This document shows positions 1 through 9,452 of a stretch of DNA of 64,000 nucleotides, piece by piece (positions within the stretch are counted from its first letter, which is position 1; each line of letters opens with the position of its first letter). The position numbers and the translations under genes are program-made. The notes beneath the pieces were generated by a model. The model was given only the letters and a program-made list of their open reading frames with translations. It was not told the DNA's origin and did not search any database. Origin of the DNA: Saccharomonospora amisosensis (GTDB taxonomy: Bacteria; Actinomycetota; Actinomycetes; Mycobacteriales; Pseudonocardiaceae); NCBI RefSeq assembly GCF_011761185.1, contig NZ_JAAOYM010000001.1, positions 868,001-932,000 of the forward strand, read 5' to 3'.

Positions 1-422
1 ACGCAGCAGCGGCGTAGATCGCGTCGTGCACGTTGTAGCGCGACGGAGGGTTGGCGCCACCGGGTGGAATGGGGTGGCGGGCTACAACGCCGTCGAAGGT
101 TTCTTGCAGGAACTGCATAGGGCCGGCCGCGTGAGCTTCATTCTCTCCACTGTGGACACCTGGCAGTGTGGAGCGGCCGTGATCGGTTTCGATCTTGCCA
201 ACAGCGGCGAGGACGGACCAGTCGAGACCGGGGCAGGTGGTCGCGGCCTGTCGGTACAGGGCGAGGTAGTTGCCGGGGATGTCGGCGAGCGCGGCCTGGC
301 TGGGCTGGCTCGCGGACGCGCCTCCGCCGAAGATCGCGGAGGCGACTCCGCTGACGCCGGCGGCGACCAGGACGATCAGGCCCGCGATCGCGGCGATCGC
401 TCCGGTGGCGAGTTTGAGCATG
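1..422 (-). CDS. Lytic transglycosylase of the conjugation apparatus (3' end outside window)
   Basis: Reading leftwards from ATG at 422, 140 residues are visible before the window edge. Residues 1-30 form a hydrophobic signal or anchor segment (MLKLATGAIAAIAGLIVLVA). From about residue 55 the sequence is SLT-like: a GLDWSVLAAVGKIETDHG stretch with the likely catalytic Glu in KIETDHG, then AAGPMQFL, the usual GxMQ(F/I) motif. Such hydrolases locally open peptidoglycan for the transfer channel, and many actinobacterial versions carry a C-terminal NlpC/P60 domain, which would be off the edge here. It starts 6 nt after the stop of the replication-relaxation gene, so it is the next gene of the transfer operon. 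Confidence 0.85.
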
Positions 423-428
423 GGGTGA

Positions 429-1463
429 TCACCCCGTTTCTCTCCAGGTGAGGTCGTGATCGGTCCACGGCGGCATGGGCGCCGGCGGGGTGAGCCGCGG
501 CGGCGTCGGGACGTCGGCGGGCTCCGGAGTGGCCTCGCTGGCGGCCGTGGGGGGAACCTGGGGCCAACAGCGGCGCAGGTTGATCAGGCGGGCGCGTCCG
601 GCGTCGGTGTGGCCCAGTGGGAGCCAGATGGCCTCGGCCGCGGTGGCGCCGCTGTGGAGGTGTTCGGCGTTAGTGGTGGCGATGGGGAGGTCACCGGGGC
701 GCGGCAAACCGCGGACGTGCTCAGCCAGCCACCGGCGAGCGTGGGCTTCCCGGCGTGCGGTGGCGAAGCAGGCCAGTAGCGGCGTGATGATGCGGGTGGT
801 GGTGGCGAGCTTGGCGTAGCCGGGGAGCTTGGCGGTGAACCGGGCGAGCTGGTAGCTGCCGGTGTCCCATTCCAGGAACCACTCGATTTCACGGTCTCCC
901 TCGCGCCAGCGGCCGTAGGCGTCCGGGCGGACGATGTCGCCGAAGTGCCTGCCGCAGCGGGCTTCGGACCACCACGCGGTCACGGCGAGCTGTGCGTGCG
1001 CCCTGGCGTGGGCGATCAGTGGAGTGAAGAAGCTGTTGACCCCGTGCAGGTGCGCGAGCCGGTGTGCGTAGGCGATGCCGATGGAGCGGTCGGGGCGGAA
1101 CTTCAGCTCGGCGGGGTCGATGCCGTCCTCGTGCGCGAGGGCGTGGGCGCCGGTGATGTCGAGGACGTAGAACATCGGCGCGCGCCCTTTGCCGATGTAG
1201 GGCTGGAAGCGGTCGACGACCCGCCATTGGTAGAGCCGCTGCAGCCGAAGGTTGGCCGCCCGTCGGGATGGGAAGGCGAGGGCGACGATCTGGGTGGAGG
1301 TCAGGGTGCGGTGCTCGGCGAGCATCCGCGCCAGCCACAGGTCGCGGACAGTGAGGTGGCCGGCGATCGCGGCGTGGTGTTCCGACGAGCTCGCGACGCG
1401 CAGGGTGGGGCGTTCGGGGACGGGTGCGCGTAGATCGCGCTGCGGGGTTGTGGAATTGAGCAT
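429..1463 (-). CDS. Replication-relaxation family protein
   Basis: A 344-residue protein. After a short basic N-terminus comes a winged-helix-like segment (TVRDLWLARMLAEHRTLTS, then QIVALAFPSRRAANLRLQRL) typical of the Replic_Relax family (PF13814), followed by a PD-(D/E)XK-like region (FLEWDTGSYQLARFTAKLPGY). In Gram-positive plasmids this family is linked to plasmid replication and DNA relaxation; in actinobacterial elements it normally sits beside the coupling ATPase, as here. I chose ATG 1463 because AAGGAAG precedes it by 8 nt and because an upstream in-frame start at 1592 would overlap the preceding gene. The relaxation role here is inference from the family. Confidence 0.8.
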   Translation of the reverse strand: MLNSTTPQRDLRAPVPERPTLRVASSSEHHAAIAGHLTVRDLWLARMLAEHRTLTSTQIVALAFPSRRAANLRLQRLYQWRVVDRFQPYIGKGRAPMFYVLDITGAHALAHEDGIDPAELKFRPDRSIGIAYAHRLAHLHGVNSFFTPLIAHARAHAQLAVTAWWSEARCGRHFGDIVRPDAYGRWREGDREIEWFLEWDTGSYQLARFTAKLPGYAKLATTTRIITPLLACFATARREAHARRWLAEHVRGLPRPGDLPIATTNAEHLHSGATAAEAIWLPLGHTDAGRARLINLRRCWPQVPPTAASEATPEPADVPTPPRLTPPAPMPPWTDHDLTWRETG

Positions 1464-1542
1464 GGACGGTCTTCCTTTCGTGAGCACACAGAAATGCGCC
1501 GACCTCGCGGGGCGAGGCCGGCGCTGAAGACTGGGCGGTGGG

Positions 1543-4035
1543 TCAGGCGGCGCGGCGTGGATCGAATGCGGGATCAGCTCGCCGCCGGCCATCAGGCGTG
1601 GCCTGGTCGGCGCGCGTGTTCAGCGGCTTGGTATGCCGTGCCGCGGCGGTGCGGATGGCCTTGGCGCGTCCGCGGATGGCTGGTGGGAGGGCTTCGGTGG
1701 CGACGGTGAACGGCTGGGTTTCCTCACCACCCACGACCAGCCGGACGGCGGCGTGGAAGACGCCGAGATGCGCCAGGTCGTGATCGGAGATGCGCGGCGC
1801 GGTGTGGCGCGCGAGCTCGCGGGCATCCTCGGGTGAGGCGGAGAAGAAGATCTTCGACCGGGCGTTGGTCGAGATCCCTTCCTTGAGATCCTTCCCGAGC
1901 TGTCCCAGGTGCTGGTGGGCCAGCGTCATGGACAGCCGATAGCCGCGTGCTTCGGCGAGCATGTCTTCCATCGCGTACGGCAAATTCAGGAAATTGTGCG
2001 CCTCGTCGACGTACAGCGCGGCGTCGTGGCGTTGCCGCTGCGGGATGGCCGCGCGGGCGGTAGTGGCCTGCCAGACACGGGCGACCACCAGAGAACCGAG
2101 CAACCGCGCGCTGTCCTCACCCAAGCTGCCCTTGGGGATGCGCACGAGGCACAGCCCGCCGTCGAGCACTCGACTCATGTCTACTGTGGAGGGACCGGCT
2201 GCGAGTGCTTTGACCACGAAGGGCCGCAGGAGCAGTGCCCGGAGCTTGTTGAGCAAGGGCGCGACCACGCGGGCCCGTTCGGGGTCGCTGAGTTGCTCGT
2301 ACCAGTCCCAGAAACCGTGGAGGACCGGGTCACGCCGTACGGCGTCGCGGTGCCGCTGCCGGGTGGCGGGATCGGTGAGCAGGCCGGGCAGCTCGGCCAG
2401 CGTCGGAGCCTCGGACGTTGCGCGCAGGGTCAGGCAGGAGGCGCGGAGGATGTCCTCGGTGCGTGGTCCCCAGGCGGATGCGAACACACGGCTGAACACG
2501 GCCACGAGGTTGTCCACTGCCGCGTCCTTCGCCCCTTCCAGCGGGTTGAGGCACGGCGTCGGTCCGCGGGAGTCGGCGTCGAAGAGCACCACCTTGTCCG
2601 CAGCATGTTCCGGCAGACGTTGGAGCACGTCGGTGATCAGGTCGCCTTTCGGGTCGATCACCACCGCGCCGCGACCGTGCTCGGCGTCGGCGAGGATCAT
2701 CCGCGCCAGCGCAGTCGATTTCCCACTGCCCGTCGCGCCGAGGACATGCAGGTGGTGGCGGGCGTCGGAAACCTGCAGGCCCACCGGTCGGGCGTGGCCG
2801 GTGTCCGAGATCCCGATCGGCCGGATCAGCGCTCCCTGCGTCGGGGTGTTGGGTGGGGGTGGTACGGCCCGCGCCCCGGCTCGCTGCAAGCCGGGGATGG
2901 CCTCGTCGGTGGGCAGGTGCGCGATCGCGGCGAGTTCGGGGATCGAGAGCAGGTTGCCGCGCCGGAACCGCCGCTGTGCCATCGCCTCGAGCGGGTGGCG
3001 CAGCCGGGTGCGGCGGTAGTGGTTGTGCTCGGTGAACCCACTGAACGCGCTGGCGATGGCGTGGGCTCGGCCGCGGAGTTGGTCCCGTACCCGGCCGACT
3101 TGGGAATCGGGTGTTTCGGCCGGCACGGTAGTGGTGACGGCGTAGCGGATGAGGGTGTCCCACTGGCTGCCGCGGTGCTTGGCCACGATCGCCCGGTTTT
3201 GGGCGTTGTACTCCAGCGAGGTTTGCGGATCGAGACTCGGCTTACTGCGGGAGGTCGGGGTCGGACCTGGGGTGAGCATGTCGAGCAGGCGGCCGATGAG
3301 GTGGGTGGAGCGCCCGGCGTCTAGGTGCCGTGCGGCGCGGCGGGCCTGCTTGACTCGACGGCCGGTGACCGGCCGCGCAAGCACCTGCACGCACGCCTGG
3401 TCGTGCACGCCGAGGCCGACCGGGGCGCCCAGCAGTGCGCGGATCGGGTCGGTGGAGAAGTCCGAGCGGATCGGCAGGGCTTCCGAGCGCGCCAGTCGCA
3501 GTGTGCCGCCGGTGACCAGCCGACGCCGATTCTCACCCTCGTCTGAGGGCAGAGGTGGGGTGGCGTCCTCGGTGCTGGTGTGTGCTCCTGGCCAGGCGGC
3601 CTCGATCGCGCGTTCGGCCATGCCGGGCGGCACGGTGCCGGGCACCCATACGCGGATCTGTACGCCGTCGTGGCCGAAGACGTACTCGAAGCTCAGGTGC
3701 GGCTGGCCGGTGACCACGCGTTTCCACGCGGGGCGTAGCAGTCCGACGAGGTTGGACCACACGGCCTGCGCGCCGTCGGGGTCGACGGTTGGGGGCGCGA
3801 GGATCGTCACCACGCGGGCGTTCGTGTGCAGGGCGGCTTGGCAGCGCAGAAACCACCAGCGACGCACTATCAGCAGCGCGGTCAGGCCGACGACCAGCAT
3901 GGGGACCGCGATCGGCGCCCAGACGACGAGCCAGGACCAGACCGTGGTGACCATCGCGTTGATCGCGCCCCACGGGTCGGTCAAGAACCGTCCCAACGGG
4001 CTGTCCACGATGGGCGGTGAGGATGAAATAGGCAT
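1543..4035 (-). CDS. VirD4/TraG-like conjugative coupling ATPase
   Basis: An 830-residue protein expected to pump or hand over DNA to the transfer channel at the inner membrane. The N-terminus has a hydrophobic anchor (about residues 25-60, MVTTVWSWLVVWAPIAVPML). Walker A, GATGSGKST, lies near residue 432 and is followed by VVIDPKGDL, typical of TraG/HerA-type motor proteins; Walker B, ALYVDEAHNF, is near residue 668. The long N-terminal half before the ATPase resembles that of actinobacterial T4SS coupling proteins. ATG 4035 has a strong GGAGGTGA site. It starts 39 nt after the VirB4-like gene and is followed by the replication-relaxation gene, so it belongs to the same operon. Confidence 0.88.
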   Translation of the reverse strand: MPISSSPPIVDSPLGRFLTDPWGAINAMVTTVWSWLVVWAPIAVPMLVVGLTALLIVRRWWFLRCQAALHTNARVVTILAPPTVDPDGAQAVWSNLVGLLRPAWKRVVTGQPHLSFEYVFGHDGVQIRVWVPGTVPPGMAERAIEAAWPGAHTSTEDATPPLPSDEGENRRRLVTGGTLRLARSEALPIRSDFSTDPIRALLGAPVGLGVHDQACVQVLARPVTGRRVKQARRAARHLDAGRSTHLIGRLLDMLTPGPTPTSRSKPSLDPQTSLEYNAQNRAIVAKHRGSQWDTLIRYAVTTTVPAETPDSQVGRVRDQLRGRAHAIASAFSGFTEHNHYRRTRLRHPLEAMAQRRFRRGNLLSIPELAAIAHLPTDEAIPGLQRAGARAVPPPPNTPTQGALIRPIGISDTGHARPVGLQVSDARHHLHVLGATGSGKSTALARMILADAEHGRGAVVIDPKGDLITDVLQRLPEHAADKVVLFDADSRGPTPCLNPLEGAKDAAVDNLVAVFSRVFASAWGPRTEDILRASCLTLRATSEAPTLAELPGLLTDPATRQRHRDAVRRDPVLHGFWDWYEQLSDPERARVVAPLLNKLRALLLRPFVVKALAAGPSTVDMSRVLDGGLCLVRIPKGSLGEDSARLLGSLVVARVWQATTARAAIPQRQRHDAALYVDEAHNFLNLPYAMEDMLAEARGYRLSMTLAHQHLGQLGKDLKEGISTNARSKIFFSASPEDARELARHTAPRISDHDLAHLGVFHAAVRLVVGGEETQPFTVATEALPPAIRGRAKAIRTAAARHTKPLNTRADQATPDGRRRADPAFDPRRAA

Positions 4036-4074
4036 AGGTCACCTCCAGGAAGTGAGAAGGGCGAGAGGAGGACG

Positions 4075-5922
4075 TCAGGCGGCGTCGAGGTCGATGTCGG
4101 TGGTCTCGCTGTCGTCGAGCTCCACCACGGAGTTCACGAATTCCGACGAGCCATCGGACATCGCGAACAGCTCAGATGGATCAGTGGTGATCAACCGATG
4201 CTCGGCGTCGGAGGCGATCGCTTGCAGGGCAACGCGCTGCGTGCCCGTGGACAGCAGCCCTTGACCCTTGTCGGCCGAGAGCAGGAACTGTCGCTCGCCT
4301 TCCGACAGGGCGAAGGTGCGAACAATCTCGTCGATGGCTTGCGGGGCCTGCCGCAGCAGGATCTGCGTGGTGGCGTTGGCGATGACCGCTTTGCCCAGCT
4401 CAGAGCCGAGCACGTCACCGACATCCTGAGTCGCGACCGTGAGCCCTGCCCAGTGTTTCCGGCTGGCCTTGGCCATGCGGAACAGGAACTCCGCGCCGGC
4501 TTTCTCCTGCATGAGCAGCCACGCTTCATCCACCACGCACAACCGGGGACGGCGCGTGGCCGGGTTACTGATGCGACGCCACACCGCATCCAACGTCAGC
4601 AGGGTTCCCGTGGGTTTGAGCTCGTCAGCGAGGTGGCGCAGGGAGAACACCAGCAGGTGCCCCTCGGGCTGGGTGGTCGTCGGGCCGTTGAACAGCCCGG
4701 AGAACGCGCCGTCGACGAACGGGTGCAACCGATTGGCCAGCTCCCGGCCAACGTCGTCACCGAACTGGGCCAGGGTGTCGCGGAGATCAGCGAGCAAGGG
4801 CGCCTGGCGGGTCCAGGTCCGGGCGTCCTCAGTGATGCCCGCGTGCCGGTAGGTGGCGGTGATGGCCTGATCGAGCACGGCCCGCTCTTCCGCGCTCAAC
4901 GGTTGTCCGAACAGGACAGACAGCAGCGTGTGGAGAAACAGGCTGCGCCGGGTGAGAGCGTCGGCCGGGGCGGACCGGCGTCCATCAGGACGGAGGTGGA
5001 TGGGCAGGTCCAATGGGTTGAGGCGCACGTCCTCGGTGCCCAACGCAATGTAGGTGCCGCCAACCGCGCGGGCCAGACGGGCGTACTCGTCCTCCGGGTC
5101 GATGATCGCGATCTCCACGCCCCGATACAGCGACCGGAGTGCTTCGAGCTTGACCAGGTACGACTTGCCCGCGCCCGAACGGCCGAGGATGACGGCGTTG
5201 TGGTTGTCCAGCGCGAACCGATCCCAATGCACGAGCCCTTGGGACCCGAGGTTGTAGCCGTAGAGCACCCCGGAGGGCGCGGCGAACGAAGTCGGATCGG
5301 GTGGTGGCAGATCCGGGCTGGTGAACGGGAACGCTGCGGACAGTGCCGAGGTGTCGAACGTGCGGGTCATGCGAATGAGGTCAAGCCCCATCGGCAGGGA
5401 CGTCACCCAGCCCTGCAGGGACCGGTAGGTGGTGGGCTTGGCATCGAGCAACAGGCTCGCGGCCAGCGACCGCAGCGCGCTGATCTCGTCAACGAGTTCG
5501 TGTTCGCTGCTAGCGTGCACAGTGATGTACAGGCCGAGCCGGAATAACCGGCCTTCGCCCCGGGCAACTCTGGCCGACAGGTCGTAGGCATCCTCCGTGG
5601 CGGCCTCCGTCTGGGGGTCGAGTAGGCGGCCGTGCTCGGCGGTGTGCCGCCGGCTGGACTCCATCTTGGCCAGCTGCTTTTTCAACCGGTCCGCGGCGGT
5701 GGCCGGATCGATCGGCTCGACATGCAGCGAGACGTCCACGCGTCCGGGGTAGGAGAGCAGCGGTTGCAGCCACCCGGCGCTGACTTCCCGCGGGTAGCCG
5801 GTGACCGCGAAGCTGGCGACCCACTCGGTGCCGATCTGCACATGCCGGGCACCGATCTCGACCGCGTCCGGGGCGAATGCGCTGGATGCCGCGGAGGGTG
5901 TGTGGGACTTCCTTCGTCGCAT
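4075..5922 (-). CDS. VirB4-like conjugation ATPase
   Basis: A 615-residue protein with Walker A GRSGAGKSYL near residue 247, followed by AIIDPEDEYARLA, and Walker B LCVVDEAWLLM near residue 460; both are characteristic of VirB4/TraC ATPases that energise assembly of the type IV channel. No membrane segment is obvious, so it should be a peripheral membrane protein held by the PrgI/VirB3-like partner encoded just upstream. The start ATG lies 7 nt after the stop of that gene, and the GGGGAGCTGA that ends it supplies the ribosome site, which suggests translational coupling. Confidence 0.9.
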   Translation of the reverse strand: MRRRKSHTPSAASSAFAPDAVEIGARHVQIGTEWVASFAVTGYPREVSAGWLQPLLSYPGRVDVSLHVEPIDPATAADRLKKQLAKMESSRRHTAEHGRLLDPQTEAATEDAYDLSARVARGEGRLFRLGLYITVHASSEHELVDEISALRSLAASLLLDAKPTTYRSLQGWVTSLPMGLDLIRMTRTFDTSALSAAFPFTSPDLPPPDPTSFAAPSGVLYGYNLGSQGLVHWDRFALDNHNAVILGRSGAGKSYLVKLEALRSLYRGVEIAIIDPEDEYARLARAVGGTYIALGTEDVRLNPLDLPIHLRPDGRRSAPADALTRRSLFLHTLLSVLFGQPLSAEERAVLDQAITATYRHAGITEDARTWTRQAPLLADLRDTLAQFGDDVGRELANRLHPFVDGAFSGLFNGPTTTQPEGHLLVFSLRHLADELKPTGTLLTLDAVWRRISNPATRRPRLCVVDEAWLLMQEKAGAEFLFRMAKASRKHWAGLTVATQDVGDVLGSELGKAVIANATTQILLRQAPQAIDEIVRTFALSEGERQFLLSADKGQGLLSTGTQRVALQAIASDAEHRLITTDPSELFAMSDGSSEFVNSVVELDDSETTDIDLDAA

Positions 5923-5929
5923 GCTCAGA

Positions 5930-6976
5930 TCAGCTCCCCTCGAAGTTGTCGGTGTCCCAGTCGTGGTCGGCGGGAGTGGTGATGACCTCGTCGGCGCCCG
6001 CCATCTCGGCCGAGGGCGGGATGGCGCTATCCGGGTTGCAGGCGGTGGTCAGCACGGTAGTGGCTTGCCGGGCGTCCAGCGGGGTCACGGTGATCCCGGC
6101 AGGCGCGAGAAGCTCCGTCGCCTCGTTCACACGGCGCACCAAACGCGAGGTCGCGGCGCGGCGAGCGGGTTCGGCAACCTCGTCGGCGTCGGTGTGCTGA
6201 GCCCGCTGGAAGAGTCGGCGGGAGGAGGTCAGCGTGTCCTGCGGTGCCGTGCGCAACGGCTCGCGCACGACGAGGAGGATCTGTCGGCGTAGCAGCTCGG
6301 TCTGTTCGTCGAGCTGGTCGAGGTAGTCAGCGTGGTCCAAGGCCGCGGCCTCGAGGGCGGGGTGGGGCAGGCTGGCGGCGCGCTCGCGGAGCTCGGCGAT
6401 CTGGCCGGAGAGGTCCAGCCGCTCGGCGCGGATGACGATCTGCACCGGTGCGGTCAGGCTGTGCAGGTAGCGGCCGAAGGTGGACACCAGGGCGTCCTGC
6501 TCCGCCGGGGTGCGTAGCGCGAAGTTCACCGTGGACGCGACCGCTACCAGCGCTACCCCCTCCCGCCCCAGGTCCACCACACCAGCCTCGGTGACGCCCT
6601 GGGCGGGCAGATCCAATCCCGAGGTCGAGACCTCCTCGGTGTCGTCGGCGAACTCGGCCAACCAATCCGGAACTGCGGGAGCATCGGTGGCTGCGATGCG
6701 ACGTCGCGGGTTCATCCGTTGCTTGATGGCGGCCAGCAGCAGCCGGTCGAGCGTGAGCCCGTCCCGCTGCACGATCACCAACACCGCCACCGCTACACCG
6801 ACGGGTATGGCGACGATCAGGTAGGCGATCACCGGCAGAAACGCCCGGGTGGCGACCCAGCCGCCGTAGAGGAGCAGCCCGGTCACCGCGAGCACCGCGA
6901 CCTGGCGGGCGGTGAAACCCGCGAGAATCCGGTCCTCCCGATCGACGTCGGCGGGAATGCGGACGCTTTGTGTCAT
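5930..6976 (-). CDS. PrgI/VirB3-like T4SS membrane protein
   Basis: A 348-residue protein with a short N-terminal segment (VRIPADVDREDRILAGFTAR), two closely spaced transmembrane helices (about residues 28-68) and then a soluble domain. This is the layout of the PrgI family (SCO6880-like) found directly upstream of VirB4-like ATPases in actinobacterial elements. The second hydrophobic stretch is followed by GLTLDRLLLAAIKQRMNPRR, also typical. The C-terminal 200 residues are Ala/Glu-rich and helical. It probably anchors the VirB4-like ATPase to the membrane. It starts 6 nt after the VirB6-like gene. Confidence 0.85.
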   Translation of the reverse strand: MTQSVRIPADVDREDRILAGFTARQVAVLAVTGLLLYGGWVATRAFLPVIAYLIVAIPVGVAVAVLVIVQRDGLTLDRLLLAAIKQRMNPRRRIAATDAPAVPDWLAEFADDTEEVSTSGLDLPAQGVTEAGVVDLGREGVALVAVASTVNFALRTPAEQDALVSTFGRYLHSLTAPVQIVIRAERLDLSGQIAELRERAASLPHPALEAAALDHADYLDQLDEQTELLRRQILLVVREPLRTAPQDTLTSSRRLFQRAQHTDADEVAEPARRAATSRLVRRVNEATELLAPAGITVTPLDARQATTVLTTACNPDSAIPPSAEMAGADEVITTPADHDWDTDNFEGS

Positions 6977-6982
6977 CGACTG

Positions 6983-8974
6983 TCACCTCCCTTGGCCGGT
7001 GCTGGGACCAGGTGGGCGGATCTTGGGAAGGTCCAGCGGCAGTGGCAACTGCTTGCCGCGCGGCTGCCGTTTCGGTGGCTGCTGTGCGGGCGGTGGCGTC
7101 GGCTTGCGGGTTCGCTGCACGTTCAGCGGCAGCCGGTACTGCCCGTCGCGCCCGAGCCGCGGCCGGTTCTCTGGCCACTGACCATCGGCAGGCAGCTTCG
7201 TCTGCCGACTCGCCGGTGGACGGGCGCGGGGACCCGGACTCGGCTGCGGCGAGGAACGCGGTACGCGCTGGACCTCGAAAGGCAGCCTGTACTGGCCGTC
7301 GCGCTGCAGGCGTGGCTTGTTCTCCGGCCACTCGCCATCGGCGGGCAACCGCAACTGCTGGTCGCGCGGTTGCGGCTTACTCGGGGGCGGTGGTGGCGAC
7401 GCTGGCTTCGGCTGCCGCTGAACGTCCAGTGGCAGGCGATACTGCCCATCGCGCCCGAGTCGTGGCTTGTTTTCCGGCCACTCACCATCCAGCGGCAGCT
7501 TCAGTTGGGTGCCCGCTGGCTTCGCGGTCGCCGTTCGAGCAGCGTTCGCTGCGTGGCGGTGAGGCCCGGTGCGGGAGGCACGGCCGCGCTTGAGTCCTTC
7601 CAATGGCAGCATGTACTGGCCATCCGACGTCGTCCGCGACTTCGTGTACGGGTCCAGTGGCGCGGCGGCCTTCTTGCCGCCACTGCTGGCGGCAGCGCTG
7701 GCGGCCGTGCCGCCTCCTCCCTTCAGCAGTCCAAACGTTTTGTAGGCGATGAATCCGCGGATGAGGCTGCCGAGGAACGAGCGACGGCCACCGCCGCGGA
7801 GGGAGCCAAGAATCCAGAATGGGATCTTGAACAAGATGTACATCAAGGCCAGGGCGACGAGCAGATTCACCACTCCGTTGGTGGTCGGCCCGAAGAAAGT
7901 GAACCCGCCCGGCGCCAAGAACACTCGCATGGCGGTGATCAGGCTCAACGACTGGACCAGTTGAATCGCCAGGCAACCGCCGAAGGCTTTCCACCACCAG
8001 AAGGCAATGCCTTCCGTTTGCGGGAGTGCGTGGAACATCAATGCCAGTGGAGCTCCGGCGATAAGAATGATGGTGAGCGCCACCCGCACGATGTAGGTCA
8101 GCAAGAGCGCGACCAGCATTCCGGCGAGAAACAAGCCGATGAAGATGATGAAAAATCCGCCGTTGAGCGAGCCCAGCACCAACGGTTTCAGCGTATCGGC
8201 GGCCGACCGCTCATCGACGCCGCCGGACATAATGGCCCGTGCTAACGCATTCGCAAGCGCGACCGCTTGGGTACTCGCCCACAGAGACAGCGCTCCGGCG
8301 AGGAACCCGATGATGACCCGCGGCAGAATCTCTTTGATCGAAGTCCGGGTCTGCAAGGTGTGAAACGCCATGACCAGGATGCCCGCGATGAGGATGAGCA
8401 TCGCATAGCAGGCCAGCATGATCTGCCAAGAGGAATCCCACAGCTCACCGAGCCGAGGCAGTTGATCCGGCGGTGGCGTCGTCAGCAAGGTGTTCGCCAG
8501 CAGATCCAGCAAGTCATTCAACGCCGGGGTGACCAGATCCCGGAAGAACGAATCGATAGCGTCGTTGACGCAGGCGGGAATGTCGGTAATGCCGCACGAC
8601 GATTCCTGCTCAGGACTCTGCCCGTTATTGGGCTGCCCGGGATTGCCCGGCGGTGGAGCCGGTGTCGTGGGTTGCGGGATGCAGCCCACCCCCTCGCACG
8701 GCGCTGGTGGCCGTGGTGGTGGGTTCTGCTGGGGCAGCTGGTTGCAGGCTGGGAGAGGGGACCCCGGCGAGCAGTCCTCCACCGGGGGCAACGGCAGCGG
8801 GGGCGGCTGCGCCGGTGACGGAGCTGGCGGGGGCGTCGGTGCGGGCTGCGCCGCCGCTGTGGTGGAGGCCGCGAGGACCGCGCCCAGCGCGAGGACGACG
8901 AGCACGGCCACCGCTGCGCACGCGCGGCCGGCCCGGCGACCGAGCCCGGCAGTGATCGAGACGGTGGCCGGCAT
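6983..8974 (-). CDS. VirB6/TrbL-like channel protein with C-terminal repeats
   Basis: A 663-residue protein. Residues 1-45 are a signal peptide (GRRAGRACAAVAVLVVLALG) followed by a Pro/Gln/Cys-containing extracytoplasmic stretch. About residues 165-420 contain six or more transmembrane helices, including GFFIIFIGLFLAGMLVALLL and FKIPFWILGSLRGGGRRSFL, which fits the polytopic VirB6/TrbL component. The last 220 residues are basic and low-complexity with a repeated WPENxPRL-RDGQYRLP motif. I chose ATG 8974 because it starts the signal peptide and lies 4 nt after the pilin gene; further upstream the frame only shadows that gene. Confidence 0.8.
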   Translation of the reverse strand: MPATVSITAGLGRRAGRACAAVAVLVVLALGAVLAASTTAAAQPAPTPPPAPSPAQPPPLPLPPVEDCSPGSPLPACNQLPQQNPPPRPPAPCEGVGCIPQPTTPAPPPGNPGQPNNGQSPEQESSCGITDIPACVNDAIDSFFRDLVTPALNDLLDLLANTLLTTPPPDQLPRLGELWDSSWQIMLACYAMLILIAGILVMAFHTLQTRTSIKEILPRVIIGFLAGALSLWASTQAVALANALARAIMSGGVDERSAADTLKPLVLGSLNGGFFIIFIGLFLAGMLVALLLTYIVRVALTIILIAGAPLALMFHALPQTEGIAFWWWKAFGGCLAIQLVQSLSLITAMRVFLAPGGFTFFGPTTNGVVNLLVALALMYILFKIPFWILGSLRGGGRRSFLGSLIRGFIAYKTFGLLKGGGGTAASAAASSGGKKAAAPLDPYTKSRTTSDGQYMLPLEGLKRGRASRTGPHRHAANAARTATAKPAGTQLKLPLDGEWPENKPRLGRDGQYRLPLDVQRQPKPASPPPPPSKPQPRDQQLRLPADGEWPENKPRLQRDGQYRLPFEVQRVPRSSPQPSPGPRARPPASRQTKLPADGQWPENRPRLGRDGQYRLPLNVQRTRKPTPPPAQQPPKRQPRGKQLPLPLDLPKIRPPGPSTGQGR
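7020..7510 (-). repeat. Protein-coding repeats, about 50 codons each, in the VirB6-like gene
   Basis: The gene's 3' part encodes three near-identical units at about 7427-7510, 7275-7355 and 7120-7205, spaced 50-51 codons apart. Each holds the core DG(E/Q)WPEN(K/R)PRL(G/Q)RDGQYRLP followed by a VQR motif. Half-units flank the array: DGQYMLPLEG at about 7600-7625 and LPLPLDLPK at about 7020-7055. The linkers are Pro/Ser/Arg-rich. I know of no named domain for this. Confidence 0.85.
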
Positions 8975-8978
8975 GCGA

Positions 8979-9407
8979 TCACGCCCCGACGATGCCGCGG
9001 AGGATCTCGACCACCAGCGGAGCCAGCGCGGCCAGCGCGTAGCCGAAGCCCGAGTTCTTGAACGCCTGCTTGGCCTTCTCGACCTCACTCGGGTCGCCGT
9101 TGGCCAGCACGTAGCGCGTCCCACCGATGGTCAAGAACACGGTGGCCAGCAGCGCCAAGATCCCCATGATCCAGTTGCGGATGTTGGTCAGGACCGCGTC
9201 GATCGTGGGTGCCAAGGCGAGTACTTGAGTAGTCTCGGCGGGCGCGGACGCGGCGGTGGCCACCAGGGCGACGGCGACCAGCTCGCCGACGAGCAGCAGG
9301 CGCGGCAACCAGAACGCCAACCGCCGACGCCGAGGGCGGACAGCAGGCGTGGCGGCACGCGCGGTTGGGGCTGTGGACAAACCTGTGGATGGAGCGGAAC
9401 GAGGCAT
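8979..9407 (-). CDS. T4SS pilin-like small membrane protein (VirB2-like)
   Basis: A 142-residue protein with a basic N-terminus, a first hydrophobic segment at about residues 32-55 (signal-like), then two helices (IRNWIMGILALLATVFLTIG and YALAALAPLVVEILRGIVG) separated by a short charged loop with YVLANGDPSEVEKAKQAFKN. That two-helix hairpin with a GGTRY-like loop is characteristic of the T4SS pilin family (Pfam T4SS_pilin/TrbC-like). ATG 9407 is preceded by GGAGG. It lies between the regulator and the VirB6-like gene, the usual position for the pilin. Confidence 0.8.
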   Translation of the reverse strand: MPRSAPSTGLSTAPTARAATPAVRPRRRRLAFWLPRLLLVGELVAVALVATAASAPAETTQVLALAPTIDAVLTNIRNWIMGILALLATVFLTIGGTRYVLANGDPSEVEKAKQAFKNSGFGYALAALAPLVVEILRGIVGA

Positions 9408-9452
9408 CGTGAACCTCCGGATTGATCAGCGGACAGGGACGGCGGGTAGGGA

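Noticed and set aside
1464-1592. Upstream extension of the replication-relaxation gene to 1592
   Set aside because: It would overlap the coupling ATPase gene, and the ribosome site is in front of 1463.
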